Shown here: in pieces, positions 8,836-17,744 of the stretch | How the letters are laid out: each line of letters begins with the position of its first letter | Position numbering within the stretch: position 1 is the stretch's first letter | Source: Halobaculum sp. CBA1158 | GTDB taxonomy: Archaea > Halobacteriota > Halobacteria > Halobacteriales > Haloferacaceae | Assembly: GCF_021431925.1 (NCBI RefSeq) | Contig: NZ_CP090371.1 | Coordinates: 2,294,001 to 2,358,000, forward strand | Direction of reading: 5' to 3' | DNA: 64,000 bases | The notes under the pieces: generated by a model | Told to the model about the DNA's origin: nothing | The model's input: only the letters and a program-made list of their open reading frames with translations | Databases searched by the model: none | Translations under genes and position numbers: made by a program

Positions 8836-11378
8836 ACCACGAACGGGTCGTCGAGGCGGTCGCGAAGGAGATCACCGAGCGTCCCGGTCGTCTGGTGATC
8901 GCGTTCCTCCTGTTAACCGTGGTGTTCGCCGGCGGCCTGGCGAACGTGTCCACGGAGGCGGGAACCGAGCAGTTCACCTCGGGTATTCCCGCCGAGGAAG
9001 CGCTGTCGGACATCCAGCGCGAGTTCGGTCCGTCCTTCACGGCCGACACCGGATCGACACAGCTCGTTCAGCGCGACCGGAACGTGCTCTCGAAGCCCGC
9101 CCTGTTGCGGCTGCTCGAGGCGCAAAATCGGCTCCAGGAGACCGACGGACTGCGCGTGACGGCGGTCTCCTCGCCGGGCGCGACGATCGCCCGGACGATC
9201 GACCCGTCCGCGACGACGACGGAGGCGCAGATCCGCGTCATCGAGCGGTCGACGCCGACGGAGATCGACGAGGCGGTTCGCGAGAACGCCGACGACCCCG
9301 CCTTCACCGGCTCTGTCTCGGACGACTTCAACGCGGAGGCGGCGTCGGCGTCGGCGGCGATCGGGGTCGTCACCCACGAACTCCCCGGTGCCGGCGGCGG
9401 CGGCGCTGCCGCCGGACAAAGCGGCTCGAGCCCGCTGACTGACATCCAACTGCGGAGCCAACGGGTCGTCGACACGGTCGGCGGGGACATCACCGTCTTC
9501 GGCTCAGGGATCATCTCCGAGGAGTTCTCCTCGGTGATCACCGACTCGCTCCTGATCGTGACGCCGGCTGCGGTCCTCCTGATCACCGGGTTCCTGATCG
9601 TCGCGTACCGCGACCTCCTCGACCTGCTGCTCGGGTCGTTCACGCTGCTGCTCGCGGTCGTGTGGACGTTCGGGTTCCTGGGTCTCGCCGGGATCCCGTT
9701 CAGTCAGATGATGATCGCCGTCCCGCCGCTGTTGCTCGCGGTCGGTATCGACTTCGGCATCCACGCTGTGAACCGCTACCGCGAGGACAGAGCCGACGGC
9801 CACGGCGTCGACGAGGCGATGAACATGGCGGTGCGCCAACTCCTCGTCGCCTTCTTCATCGTCACGGGGACGACCGTGATCGGGTTCCTGGCGAATCTCA
9901 CCTCCGACCTCGCCCCGATCCGCGAGTTCGGGCTCGTCGCGGCCGCGGGAATCGTGTTCACGTTCCTCCTGTTCGGCGTGTTCCTCCCGGCGGCGAAGGT
10001 GCTGCTCGACCGGCGGCGCGACCAGCTTCCCATCCCGACGTTCTCGCAGGCTCCGTTGGGGGCGGAAGGAGGCTCCCTCGACGGTGTGCTCCGGATCGGC
10101 GTCTGGATCGGCCAGCGCGCGCCGCGGGTGTTCCTCGCGTCGATCGTCGTCCTCACCGTCGCCTCCGGCAGCTACGCGGCCGGTATCGACACGTCGTTCT
10201 CCCAGGAGGACTTCCTGCCGCCCGAGGACACGCCTGACTACCTCCAGGAGCTCCCCGAACCGTTCGCACCGAGCGACTACTCCGCCGTCGGGACGCTCAA
10301 CTTCCTCGAGGAGAAGTTCACCGCCAGCCAGGGCGGATCGGTCACGATCTACGTCGAGGGCGACATGGAGGACCCGACCACTCTCGAGGAGATCCATCGA
10401 ATGGGCGATGATCCGCCGAGCACGTTCGTCGCAGAGGGCGGCCACGCCGACGAACAAAGCATCGTCACGGTCATCCAACAACGCGCGGCCTCCGACCCCG
10501 AGTTCCGCCGACTCGTGGACCGAAACGACCGGAACGCGAACGGGATCCCCGACGACAACCTCGGCGAGATATACGACTACCTGCTGTCGTCGTCCTCCCG
10601 GGATCAGGCGCTGCAGTACCTGGCCGAGGACCGGCGGAGCACGCAGGTCGTCTACTCGACGGAGGCGGACGCCGATCAATCCGCGGTCGCGGCCGACGGC
10701 CGCACCGTCGCCGATCGCTATCGGACCACCAGCGGGACGACCGTCGCGACCGGGAGCACCGTGGTCTTCGCGGCGGTGTCGGACCTGATCTTCACCTCCG
10801 CGGTCCAGAGCCTCGCGGTCGCGCTGTCGCTGACGGTCGTGTTCCTGGTCCTCATGTACGGACTGCTGGAGGGGCTCCCGTCGATGGGGATCGTCAACAC
10901 GATCCCGATCATCGCGTCCGTCGCGCTCGTCGCGGCGACGATGCGGCTCGCCGGCATCGCGTTCAACGCCTTCACCGCGACGATCCTCTCGTTGACGATC
11001 GGGTTGGGGATCGATTACTCGGTCCACGTCGTCCACCGCTTCGTCGACGAGCGCCGCGAGCGCGACCTCGTCACCGCGCTGGAGCGGACCGTCCGCGGCA
11101 CAGGCGGCGCGCTCCTGGGGAGCATGCTCACCACTACCACGGGGATCGGCGTCCTCGTGTTCGCGGTGTTGACGATCCTCGGACAGTTCGGTGTCCTCAC
11201 CGCAGTATCGATCTTCTACTCGTTCGTCACGTCGATACTCGTGCTCCCGTCGGCGCTCGTCGTCTGGGACCGACTCAAGGGACACGATCCGGATCAGCCG
11301 GTCGACGCGGAGCTATCGCTGTCGGTGCCGCTCCTCGGGGACGACGACCGTCGAGGCGATCCGGCTCACACCGACTGA
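8832..11378 (+). CDS. RND superfamily transporter, MMPL/HAE3 type
   Basis: The 848-residue polytopic protein has two halves. Each has one leading membrane helix, a large extracytoplasmic loop, and a block of five helices resembling the sterol-sensing-like core of RND permeases. Core signatures are VGIDFGIHAVNRYREDRADG in half 1 and IGLGIDYSVHVVHRFVDERRE in half 2, the GxDY/F motif of MMPL proteins. Archaeal members of this group are proposed exporters of lipids or other hydrophobic molecules driven by ion gradients; the substrate is unknown. It begins inside the stop codon of the COG1361-type gene, which probably encodes its extracellular partner. Confidence 0.9.
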   Translation: MNHERVVEAVAKEITERPGRLVIAFLLLTVVFAGGLANVSTEAGTEQFTSGIPAEEALSDIQREFGPSFTADTGSTQLVQRDRNVLSKPALLRLLEAQNRLQETDGLRVTAVSSPGATIARTIDPSATTTEAQIRVIERSTPTEIDEAVRENADDPAFTGSVSDDFNAEAASASAAIGVVTHELPGAGGGGAAAGQSGSSPLTDIQLRSQRVVDTVGGDITVFGSGIISEEFSSVITDSLLIVTPAAVLLITGFLIVAYRDLLDLLLGSFTLLLAVVWTFGFLGLAGIPFSQMMIAVPPLLLAVGIDFGIHAVNRYREDRADGHGVDEAMNMAVRQLLVAFFIVTGTTVIGFLANLTSDLAPIREFGLVAAAGIVFTFLLFGVFLPAAKVLLDRRRDQLPIPTFSQAPLGAEGGSLDGVLRIGVWIGQRAPRVFLASIVVLTVASGSYAAGIDTSFSQEDFLPPEDTPDYLQELPEPFAPSDYSAVGTLNFLEEKFTASQGGSVTIYVEGDMEDPTTLEEIHRMGDDPPSTFVAEGGHADEQSIVTVIQQRAASDPEFRRLVDRNDRNANGIPDDNLGEIYDYLLSSSSRDQALQYLAEDRRSTQVVYSTEADADQSAVAADGRTVADRYRTTSGTTVATGSTVVFAAVSDLIFTSAVQSLAVALSLTVVFLVLMYGLLEGLPSMGIVNTIPIIASVALVAATMRLAGIAFNAFTATILSLTIGLGIDYSVHVVHRFVDERRERDLVTALERTVRGTGGALLGSMLTTTTGIGVLVFAVLTILGQFGVLTAVSIFYSFVTSILVLPSALVVWDRLKGHDPDQPVDAELSLSVPLLGDDDRRGDPAHTD

Positions 11379-11450
11379 GCGTCCCTCGACGAATGCGTCG
11401 GTCGTCCGTGTGGGTGTCGACGGTCTGCCGACGGATCGCCGGCCGCGTCG

Positions 11451-11756
11451 CTATCGGCGGACGCTGAAGCCGTCGAGTCCCTCGGGATCGCCGTACTCGA
11501 CGGTCACGTCCTCGACGACCGCGCGCGGGCTGCCGGTGTGGCACCACTCGACCATGCCCTCGACGGCCTCGCGCGGCCCCTCGAAGGCCACCTCGACGCG
11601 CCCGTCGTCGAGGTTTCGGACCCAGCCGTCGATCCCACGCTCTCGGGCGGTCTCACGCGTGGTGTTCCGGTAGTAGACGCCCTGTACTCTCCCGGAGACG
11701 AACACGTGCGCCCGGACCCGGTCCTCGCCGTGCTCGTCGCGTGCGCCGTCGCTCAC
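11451..11756 (-). CDS. acyP: acylphosphatase
   Basis: The 101-residue protein has the full acylphosphatase fold signature. VFVSGRVQGVYYR (about 18-30) carries the phosphate-binding loop and catalytic Arg30, and GWVRNLDDGRVEV carries catalytic Asn48. FEGP and the C-terminal FSVRR strand complete the alpha/beta sandwich. It hydrolyses acyl phosphates such as acetyl phosphate or 1,3-bisphosphoglycerate in the cytosol. The first 13 residues are an acidic extension. It is convergent with the RND transporter gene. Confidence 0.93.
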   Translation of the reverse strand: MSDGARDEHGEDRVRAHVFVSGRVQGVYYRNTTRETARERGIDGWVRNLDDGRVEVAFEGPREAVEGMVEWCHTGSPRAVVEDVTVEYGDPEGLDGFSVRR

Positions 11757-11933
11757 GGCGGGTCGGTTCGTCGTCCTCGACCGAAAGTGCGGCGGCGGTC
11801 GGCGTCGCCGCCGGTCGACCGGCCGGGCAGGAACGGCGGGCGGATGGCTGACAGGCGACGGCGCTCGGCGGTCCGGTCCCTCGGCGCGTGCCGTCGCTCA
11901 CCCGCGAGCGCGCCGAGACCACGTTCAGTACAC

Positions 11934-11951
11934 GGGGGGTGTGGTCCCCCC
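11934..11951. other. GC-only inverted repeat
   Basis: Six G residues (11934-11939) and six C residues (11946-11951) flank the loop tgtggt. It lies between divergent acylphosphatase and GlmM-type genes, so it could be an operator or an RNA hairpin. There is no following T tract. Function unknown. Confidence 0.4.
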
Positions 11952-12019
11952 ATCCGGTTTGAACGTTCGCGGGCGGTCGGGACCGAGGGAGTCTTGAGCG
12001 CTCCGCCGGACGGTCGGGT

Positions 12020-13390
12020 ATGGACCTGTTCGGAACAGCCGGGATCCGCGGCGACGCGACCGAGCGCGTCACGCCGGGGCTCGTCCTCGACGTGACCCGC
12101 GCGCTCGGAGCACACGCCCGCGAGGCCGGCGACCGCGAGTTCGTCGTCGGCCGCGACGGGCGCGTCACCGGGCCGGCGCTGGCCGCCGCCGCCGAGGCGG
12201 GCCTGGAGTCCTCGGGGGCGACCGTCCGTCGGGTCGGTCAGGTGCCGACGCCGACGCTGGCGTTCGCGTCCCGTGGCCGGCGCGGCGTGATGCTCACCGC
12301 CTCGCACAATCCCCCGACCGACAACGGCCTGAAGGCGTTCGTCGACGGGCTGGAGTACGGCGCGACCGCCGAGACGGCCATCGAGGAGCGCGTCGCCGAC
12401 GGCGACACCCCCGCCGACTGGGACCAGTGGGGCGACGGCGCGCGAGAGGACGTGCTCGCCGACTACCGGACGGCGGTCGCCGACTACGCCCGCGAGTTCG
12501 GGGACGACCCCGACGGCGTCCGCGTCGCCGTCGACTGCGGCAACGGGATGGCGTCGGTCGCGACGCCGCAGGTGCTCCGAGAACTGGGCGCGGACGTGGT
12601 GACGCTCAACGCCACCGTCGACGGCCACTTCCCCGGCCGCGAGTCGAAGCCGACCGCCGAGTCGCTCGCGGATCTGCGGGCGTTCGTCGCCGACGGGGGG
12701 GCGGACTTCGGCATCGGTCACGACGGCGACGCCGACCGGATCGTCGTCGTCGACGGCGACGGCGAGGTCGTCCACGAGGACACCGTGCTCGCGATCCTCG
12801 CGGAGCGATACGTCGCCGCTCGCGACGCCGCCGACCCGGTGGTCGTGACGACGCCGAACGCCTCTGGTCGGATCGACGAGCGCGTCGCGGCCGCCGGCGG
12901 ACGCGTCGAGCGCGTCGCGCTCGGCTACCTCCACGACGGCATCGCCTCGGTTCGGGACGCCGGCGGCGACGTGGCGTTCGCGGCCGAGCCCTGGAAGCAC
13001 GTCCACACCGGTTTCGGCGACTGGATCGACGCCGTCGCCAGCGCGGCCGTGTTCACTCGGCTCGTCGCCGACGAGGGGCTCGACGGACTTCGCGCGCCGG
13101 TCTCCGAGCGCCCCTATCGCAAGGTGAGCGTGGCGTGTGCCGACGACGACAAGGCGTCCGTGATGGACCGCCTCACCGAGACGCTCCCGGCGGCGTTCCC
13201 GGACGCCGAAGTCGACGACGAGTACGGCGTCCGGCTCTCGTTCGCGGACGGCTCGTGGACGCTCGTGCGCCCGTCGGGGACCGAGCCGTACGTCCGCGTG
13301 TACGCCGAACACGACGACGTGGACCGGTTCGTCGAGGAGGTCGCCGGCGTCGTCGAGTCCGCGGTCGACGCCGCCGACGGCGACGGATAG
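12020..13390 (+). CDS. glmM: phosphoglucosamine/phosphomannose mutase (alpha-D-phosphohexomutase)
   Basis: The 456-residue protein has all landmarks of the phosphohexomutase superfamily: FGTAGIRG at the N-terminus, the catalytic phosphoserine loop TASHNPPTDNG with Ser95, the metal-binding loop GHDGDADR, a sugar-specificity loop near EPWKHV, and the phosphate-binding RPSGTEPYVR at the end. It interconverts hexose 1- and 6-phosphates. Archaeal paralogs divide between glucosamine and mannose/glucose substrates, and sequence alone does not settle which applies, so the symbol is tentative. Its products would feed UDP-GlcNAc or glycan synthesis. No sugar-nucleotide genes are adjacent. Confidence 0.85.
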   Translation: MDLFGTAGIRGDATERVTPGLVLDVTRALGAHAREAGDREFVVGRDGRVTGPALAAAAEAGLESSGATVRRVGQVPTPTLAFASRGRRGVMLTASHNPPTDNGLKAFVDGLEYGATAETAIEERVADGDTPADWDQWGDGAREDVLADYRTAVADYAREFGDDPDGVRVAVDCGNGMASVATPQVLRELGADVVTLNATVDGHFPGRESKPTAESLADLRAFVADGGADFGIGHDGDADRIVVVDGDGEVVHEDTVLAILAERYVAARDAADPVVVTTPNASGRIDERVAAAGGRVERVALGYLHDGIASVRDAGGDVAFAAEPWKHVHTGFGDWIDAVASAAVFTRLVADEGLDGLRAPVSERPYRKVSVACADDDKASVMDRLTETLPAAFPDAEVDDEYGVRLSFADGSWTLVRPSGTEPYVRVYAEHDDVDRFVEEVAGVVESAVDAADGDG

Positions 13391-13440
13391 GGATCCGGTA
13401 CTGTCAGATACGCTCGAGAATCTGACCGCTCGAACGCGAC

Positions 13441-13449
13441 GTTTTTAAC
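13441..13449 (+). promoter_or_regulatory. TATA-like box of the nucleoside transporter operon
   Basis: The sequence gtttttaac ends 25 bases before the ATG of the binding-protein gene at 13474. The spacing fits a leaderless transcript starting at or next to that ATG. Confidence 0.5.
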
Positions 13450-13473
13450 CCACTCAGCGTTCCGTACGCACGT

Positions 13474-14658
13474 ATGGACGATACTGAGCGGTTCGACAGG
13501 CGGACGATCGTGAAGGGCGTCGGTGCGGCCGGACTCGCGGGACTCGCTGGCTGTACGGGCGGTCCCGAGTCGGGCGGGTCCGACACCGAGGAGTCGACGC
13601 CGGAGGCCGGGGACGGCGGGTCGGACGGCTCCGAAACGGAGTCCTCGGGCGACGGTTCCGTCGATGTCGGGATGGTGTACGCGACCGGCGGACTGGGCGA
13701 CGGGTCGTTCAACGACCAGGCCCAGGCCGGGATTCAGCAGGCGGCGGACGAGTTCGGCCTCTCGTACGACGAATCCGAGCCCGACTCGGTCTCGCAGTTC
13801 GCCACGTACCAACAGCAGTACGCGCAGTCGACCGACCCCGACTACGACCTCGTCTCGTGTATCGGGTCGCTGCAGGCGGATGCGCTCTCGGAGACCGCGC
13901 CGGACTACCCCGAGCAGGACTTCCTCGCGGTCGATGCGGTGCCGATGGCCGACACCGACGACGACGGCGAGGCGGACAGTCAGTTCGACAACGTCGCCTC
14001 CTACACGTTCAAGGAGCACGAGGGGTCGTATCTCGCGGGACAGCTCGCGGCGCTGCTCACGTCGCAGTCGTTCTCCGCGGGGGCGGGATCGACCGCCGGC
14101 GACTCGACGAACGTCGGCTTCGTCGGCGGCATCGAACTGGACCTGATCCGGAAGTTCGAGGCGGGCTTCACCGCGGGCGTGAAGTCGATCGACTCCGACG
14201 TCGACGTGCAGACGACGTATACTGGGAGCTTCTCCGATCCTTCCGCCGGTCAGGAGGCCGCGCTCTCGATGTACAGCTCCGGCGCGGACATCGTCTACCA
14301 CGCCGCGGGGAACACCGGAACCGGCGTGTTCCGCGCCGCACAGGACGAGGGGAGGTTCGCCATCGGCGTCGATGCCGACCAGTCGTTGACCGCCTCTAGC
14401 TACGCCGACGTCATCCTCGCGTCGATGGTCAAACGCGTCGACACAGCCGTCTACAACGCAGCCGAGGCGGTCGTGAACGACGACTTCGAGACGGGGACCG
14501 CGACGACGCTCGGACTGGCCGAGGAGGGCGTCGACCTCGTATACGGCGACCAGCTGGGCGGCGACATCTCCGAGGACGTCCGCTCTGAGATCGAGTCGTC
14601 CCGCCAAGGGATCATCGACGGCGACATCTCCGTCCCGCAGGACCCCGACGAGGTCTGA
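13474..14658 (+). CDS. BMP-family ABC transporter lipoprotein (nucleoside-type substrate-binding protein)
   Basis: The 394-residue protein starts with a twin-arginine signal (FDRRTIVKG) and a lipobox AGLAGC with Cys27. Export by Tat and lipid anchoring outside the cell are expected, as is common for haloarchaeal binding proteins. An acidic Ser/Glu/Gly linker of about 30 residues precedes the BMP domain. The domain contains the family phrases GGLGDGSFNDQAQAG, KEHEGSYLAGQLAAL, VGFVGGIELDLIRKFEAGF and YHAAGNTGTGVF. BMP proteins bind purine or other nucleosides. It heads a run with the ATPase, two permeases and a nucleoside phosphorylase, which supports nucleoside uptake. Confidence 0.92.
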   Translation: MDDTERFDRRTIVKGVGAAGLAGLAGCTGGPESGGSDTEESTPEAGDGGSDGSETESSGDGSVDVGMVYATGGLGDGSFNDQAQAGIQQAADEFGLSYDESEPDSVSQFATYQQQYAQSTDPDYDLVSCIGSLQADALSETAPDYPEQDFLAVDAVPMADTDDDGEADSQFDNVASYTFKEHEGSYLAGQLAALLTSQSFSAGAGSTAGDSTNVGFVGGIELDLIRKFEAGFTAGVKSIDSDVDVQTTYTGSFSDPSAGQEAALSMYSSGADIVYHAAGNTGTGVFRAAQDEGRFAIGVDADQSLTASSYADVILASMVKRVDTAVYNAAEAVVNDDFETGTATTLGLAEEGVDLVYGDQLGGDISEDVRSEIESSRQGIIDGDISVPQDPDEV

Positions 14659-14803
14659 GCCGCACCGGCAGCCGTCTCTTCGTTCCGACGGGATCCCGCA
14701 GACGCTCTGTTCCGACGAGTAGCCGGCCTGACACGCGGATTTACGAACGTCGCTTCCGTCGAAACGCGCCGTTTATCCCGTCCCCGCCGAAACGGCCGGT
14801 GAC

Positions 14804-16513
14804 ATGACGGAGGCCGTCCGCCTCGACTCGATCACGAAGCGCTTCCCCGGCGTCGTCGCCAACGACGACGTCACGCTCTCGGTCGAACGGGGGACGGTCC
14901 ACGCCCTGCTCGGCGAGAACGGCGCGGGCAAGACCACCCTGATGAACGTCCTCTACGGGCTGTACGAGCCGACCGAGGGCGACGTGTACGTCGACGGGGA
15001 CGGTCTGACGTACGAGGAGGACGGCGGGGGCGACGGGGACGGCGATGCCCCCGCCGGCGACGACGGGCTCGCCGCGATCGCCGACGCGCCGCGGCGGTTC
15101 GACTCCCCGCGCGACGCCATCGACGCCGGCGTCGGGATGATCCACCAGCACTTCATGATGGTCGACCCGATGACCGTCGCCGAGAACATCACCCTCGGCA
15201 ACGAGCCTCGGAAGTGGGGCGGTCTCGCGGTCGACCGCGAGGCAGCACACGAGGCCGTGATAGAGCTCTCCGAGCGCTACGGCTTCGACGTGGAGCCGGA
15301 GGCGACCATCGAGGACGTGGGCGTCGGCATCCAACAGCGCGTGGAGATCCTGAAGGCGCTGTATCGCGGCGCGGAGATCCTGATCCTCGACGAGCCGACG
15401 GCCGTGCTCACGCCGCAGGAGGTCGAGGATCTGTTCCGGGTGCTCGAGGAACTCACCGACGCGGGCAAGACGGTCATCTTCATCACCCACAAGCTCGGGG
15501 AGGCGCTCTCGGCCGCCGACGAGGTGACCGTCCTCCGCGACGGGCGCAACGTGGGCACCGTCGAGACGGCCGGGACGACCCGCGAGGAGCTGGCCGAGCT
15601 GATGGTCGGGCGCGAGGTCGTCCTGGAGACGGACACGCCGCCGGCCGATCCCGGCGCGCCGTCGCTCGCCGTCGAGGGCGTCACCGCCCGCGACGACCGC
15701 GACGTGGTCGCCGTCGACGACGTGTCGTTCACAGTCCGCGAGGGCGAGGTGTTCGGCGTCGCCGGCGTCGACGGTAACGGCCAGTCTGAGTTGGTCGAAG
15801 TGATCACCGGGCTGCACGACCCCGACGAGGGCCGCGTCGCGCTCGGCGGCCGTGACGTGACCGACGCCTCGCGGCGCGAGCGCGCCCGCGCCGGCATGGC
15901 GTACGTCCCCGAGGACCGCCAGGATCGCGGCCTCGTGATGGAGTTCGACCTGACCGAGAACGGCGTGCTCGGCTCCCAACACGACCCGCCGTTCGCCAGT
16001 GGCGGCCGCCTCGACTGGAACCGCGCCGGCGACCACGCCCGTGAGATAATCGACGAGTACGACGTGCGCCCGCCGGACGCGACCGCGTCGGCGAGGTCGC
16101 TCTCGGGCGGTAACCAGCAGAAGTTCATCGTCGGGCGGGAGTTCGCCCGCGACCCCGCCTGTATCGTCGCCTCCCACCCCACCCGCGGGGTCGACATCGG
16201 CTCGACGGAGTTCATCCACGACCGGCTCATCGACCTGCGCGACGACGGGCGGGCCGTGTTGCTGGTCTCCTCGAAGCTCGACGAGGTGCGCGGGCTCGCC
16301 GACCGCCTCGCGGTGATGTACCGCGGCCGCATCGTCGACGTGGTCGACCCCGACGAGGTGACCGAGGAGCAACTCGGGCTCATGATGGCCGGCGAGGACC
16401 CCGACGACGTGCCGCGGGCGACGCGTGTCGCAGGCAGCGACGAGGACGGCGACGACGGGATCGGTTCCTCGACTCCCGCCGGCGTCGACGACGGGGTGGC
16501 GTCCGATGAGTGA
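14804..16513 (+). CDS. ABC transporter ATP-binding protein with two ATPase domains (nucleoside type)
   Basis: The 569-residue protein is a tandem ATPase of the sugar/nucleoside class. Domain 1 (about 1-255) has Walker A GENGAGKTT, Walker B ILILDEPT and an ITHK switch. An acidic insert at about 65-85 interrupts it. Domain 2 (about 275-540) has a degenerate Walker A (GVDGNGQSE), signature LSGGNQQKF and a Walker B ending SHPTRGVDIGS, where the usual Asp-Glu is absent, so domain 1 is likely the main hydrolytic site. Its stop lies 8 bases inside the next gene, so translation with the permease is coupled. Confidence 0.93.
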   Translation: MTEAVRLDSITKRFPGVVANDDVTLSVERGTVHALLGENGAGKTTLMNVLYGLYEPTEGDVYVDGDGLTYEEDGGGDGDGDAPAGDDGLAAIADAPRRFDSPRDAIDAGVGMIHQHFMMVDPMTVAENITLGNEPRKWGGLAVDREAAHEAVIELSERYGFDVEPEATIEDVGVGIQQRVEILKALYRGAEILILDEPTAVLTPQEVEDLFRVLEELTDAGKTVIFITHKLGEALSAADEVTVLRDGRNVGTVETAGTTREELAELMVGREVVLETDTPPADPGAPSLAVEGVTARDDRDVVAVDDVSFTVREGEVFGVAGVDGNGQSELVEVITGLHDPDEGRVALGGRDVTDASRRERARAGMAYVPEDRQDRGLVMEFDLTENGVLGSQHDPPFASGGRLDWNRAGDHAREIIDEYDVRPPDATASARSLSGGNQQKFIVGREFARDPACIVASHPTRGVDIGSTEFIHDRLIDLRDDGRAVLLVSSKLDEVRGLADRLAVMYRGRIVDVVDPDEVTEEQLGLMMAGEDPDDVPRATRVAGSDEDGDDGIGSSTPAGVDDGVASDE

Positions 16514-17744
16514 CGCCGGCCGGTCGCCGCGCGACCGGCTGTTCGACGCGCTCGACCGGCTCGTCGCCGCGAGCGCGACCGAGCGCCTGCTCATCTCGGG
16601 GTCGGCGCTACTGCTGTCGATCGCGATCGGGTTCGTGCTCATCCTGCTGGCGGGCCGGATGACCTCTTGTGAGACCGCGGCGTACTCGCTGCTGGGCGTC
16701 GGCTTCTGTTACGACCCGTTCGTCGTGTACGACAGCCTCTTCTTGGGGGCGTTCGGCGACGTGGCCGCGAACCCGCTGAACGGGCAGCTCGCGACGACCG
16801 TCTCGGAGACGACGGTGCTGGTGTTCACCGGCATCGCCGTCGCTGTGGCGTTCAAAGCGGGCGTGTTCAACATCGGCGGACAGGGACAGCTCGTGTTCGG
16901 CGCGCTCGCGAGCGCCCTGGCGGTGTACGCCCTCTCCGGGGCGGTCTCCGGCCTCGTCGGGACGCTCGTGCTCGTCCCGTTCGGGCTGGCGGTGGGCGCG
17001 TTCGTCGGCGGCGTCTGGGGGGCGATCCCGGGGGCGCTGAAGGCCTACGCCGACGCCAACGAGGTGATCACGACGATCATGCTCAACTTCGTCGCCACCT
17101 CCTTCGCGCTGTATCTCGCCTCGGGACCGTTCAAGGACCCCGACAGCTTCGCCAACCAGACGCGGGGGCTCCCCGAGTTCGCCCTGTTCCCGCAGCCGGT
17201 GTTCCCCGGGCGGACCGACGCCTCGGTGGTCGCGCTCGTGTTGGCCATCGCCGTCGCGGTCGGGCTGGCGTACCTGCTTCGCCGGACCTCCTTCGGCTAC
17301 GACGTGCGCACGAGCGGGCTCCAGCCGGAGGCCGCCGAGTACGGCGGCGTCGACGCCGCCAAGACCGTCGTCGCCTCGATGGCGCTGTCGGGGGCGCTCG
17401 CCGGGCTGGGCGGTGCCGTGTACGTGCTCACCATCGCCGGCAACTTCCAGACGGGCGTGCCCGACTACGGCTTCGACGGCATCACGGTCTCCATCCTCGC
17501 GGGCAACAACCCGGTGGGCGCGCTCGCGGCGGCGCTGCTGTTCGGCGTGCTGAAGTCGGGCTCCATCGTCGTCGACGTGAGCACGGACGTGCCGCCCCAG
17601 CTCGTCGGCGTGCTCCGGGGACTGATCGTCCTGTTCGTGGCGATGCCGGAGTTCTTCCGGATGGTCGGCGCGCGCGTCGACGTGCGCGACCGCTTCGGGG
17701 GGAATCGCGACGCCGTCGCGACCGACGGGGGTGAGGAGGCGTGA
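16506..17744 (+). CDS. ABC transporter permease 1 (nucleoside type, BPD_transp_2 family)
   Basis: The 412-residue polytopic protein has about nine to ten hydrophobic segments. Family features include AVAFKAGVFNIGGQGQLVFGA, where NIGGQGQ is the permease signature, GAIPGALKAYADANEVITTIMLNF, and GFDGITVSILAGNNPVGA near the end. The ATG at 16506 overlaps the ATPase stop, and the frame reaching back to 16425 is only read-through of that gene. It pairs with the next permease to form the transport channel. Confidence 0.92.
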   Translation: MSDAGRSPRDRLFDALDRLVAASATERLLISGSALLLSIAIGFVLILLAGRMTSCETAAYSLLGVGFCYDPFVVYDSLFLGAFGDVAANPLNGQLATTVSETTVLVFTGIAVAVAFKAGVFNIGGQGQLVFGALASALAVYALSGAVSGLVGTLVLVPFGLAVGAFVGGVWGAIPGALKAYADANEVITTIMLNFVATSFALYLASGPFKDPDSFANQTRGLPEFALFPQPVFPGRTDASVVALVLAIAVAVGLAYLLRRTSFGYDVRTSGLQPEAAEYGGVDAAKTVVASMALSGALAGLGGAVYVLTIAGNFQTGVPDYGFDGITVSILAGNNPVGALAAALLFGVLKSGSIVVDVSTDVPPQLVGVLRGLIVLFVAMPEFFRMVGARVDVRDRFGGNRDAVATDGGEEA

